NCBI RefSeq assembly: GCF_003589595.1
Contig: NW_020653750.1
Location: 6,417,789 to 6,481,788, forward strand
DNA length: 64,000 nt
Direction of reading: 5' to 3'
DNA from: Hyposmocoma kahamanoa
Taxonomy: Eukaryota; Arthropoda; Insecta; Lepidoptera; Cosmopterigidae
Of this stretch, positions 63,838 to 64,000 are shown in pieces. Below the pieces are notes generated by a model, which made no database searches, was not told the DNA's origin, and saw only the letters and a program-made list of their open reading frames with translations. Positions within the stretch are counted from its first letter, which is position 1; each line of letters begins with the position of its first letter. The position numbers and the translations under genes are program-made.

Positions 63838-63962
63838 ATTATCGGATATATATCCGATAATTATCCATGCTGATTCATAGTTTTGTCTCTTTAAGTTTTG
63901 ACTAAAAATGACAAAAAGGGAGAAATCTAAATTTATATAGATTTTTCCCTTTTTGTCATTTT
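63838..63962. repeat. Two adjacent palindromes
   Basis: ATTATCGGATATATATCCGA (from 63838) extends to a perfect 24-bp palindrome ending at 63861. Then a 25-bp stem (63905-63929 AAAATGACAAAAAGGGAGAA..., inverse 63938-63962) has one G-T mismatch and an eight-base loop. Function unknown; could be a fold-back element. Confidence 0.85.
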
Positions 63963-64000
63963 CACAAAGAAAAATCTTTCGGAAAACGATGTGGCTTATG

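Noticed and set aside
1..64000. CRISPR arrays, operons, riboswitches or bacterial terminators
   Set aside because: The sequence is eukaryotic repeat-rich DNA. No spaced identical repeats of CRISPR type or prokaryotic gene order are present.

Overview
The window looks like nuclear DNA from a moth or butterfly (Lepidoptera). The base composition is AT-rich. It is packed with element families I recognise as lepidopteran: tRNA-derived SINEs, the repeat with GACTTCAAAAAAGGAGGAGG, RTE-type LINE tails with GRPxxRWxDD, and fragments of the type CCACTGCCGGATATAGGCC. I found no open reading frame that I can assign to a host gene, and no convincing exon series, rRNA or functional tRNA. I read it as intergenic or deep intronic sequence. 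Every recognisable protein belongs to a transposable element, and all of them are broken.

Layout. 1-6 kb: a microsatellite, a local duplication, an irregular degenerate motif tract, a SINE-like copy, and remnants of two LINEs. 6-13 kb: an element of about 755 bp with nearly identical 84-bp inverted ends, a SINE-like copy split by a MITE, a LINE reverse transcriptase remnant that keeps FADDT, a hAT-like MITE, a tRNA-derived SINE and a Harbinger-like element. 13-25 kb: many SINE-like copies, palindromic MITEs, a hAT-like MITE with a perfect 8-bp target duplication, and a SINE inserted in another SINE. 25-38 kb: sparser, with an 82-bp minisatellite, old SINEs, a GC-rich inverted pair and a perfect 22-bp hairpin. 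38-42 kb: a second Harbinger-like element, a complete but dead mariner, and a solo LTR inside a SINE-like copy. 43-55 kb: palindromic MITEs, a 211-bp tandem duplication, two copies of one repeat each split by a different MITE, and a Penelope-like fragment with a GIY-YIG domain. 55-64 kb: RTE and other LINE remnants, then a 3.3-kb minus-strand LINE that carries both a nested LINE tail and a nested MITE, and finally an RNase H-like LINE fragment and hairpins.

The most abundant family (called family A here, about 18 copies or fragments) has an A-rich end and looks like a SINE or short retroposon whose class I cannot settle. Several insertions sit inside older repeats with intact target-site duplications, so their relative ages can be ordered. 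I saw no undescribed gene system. The main interest is the nested insertions, several apparently young or unclassified non-autonomous families, and a chimeric LINE. All boundaries were read by eye and may be off by a few bases; family names are by recognition, not by database search.
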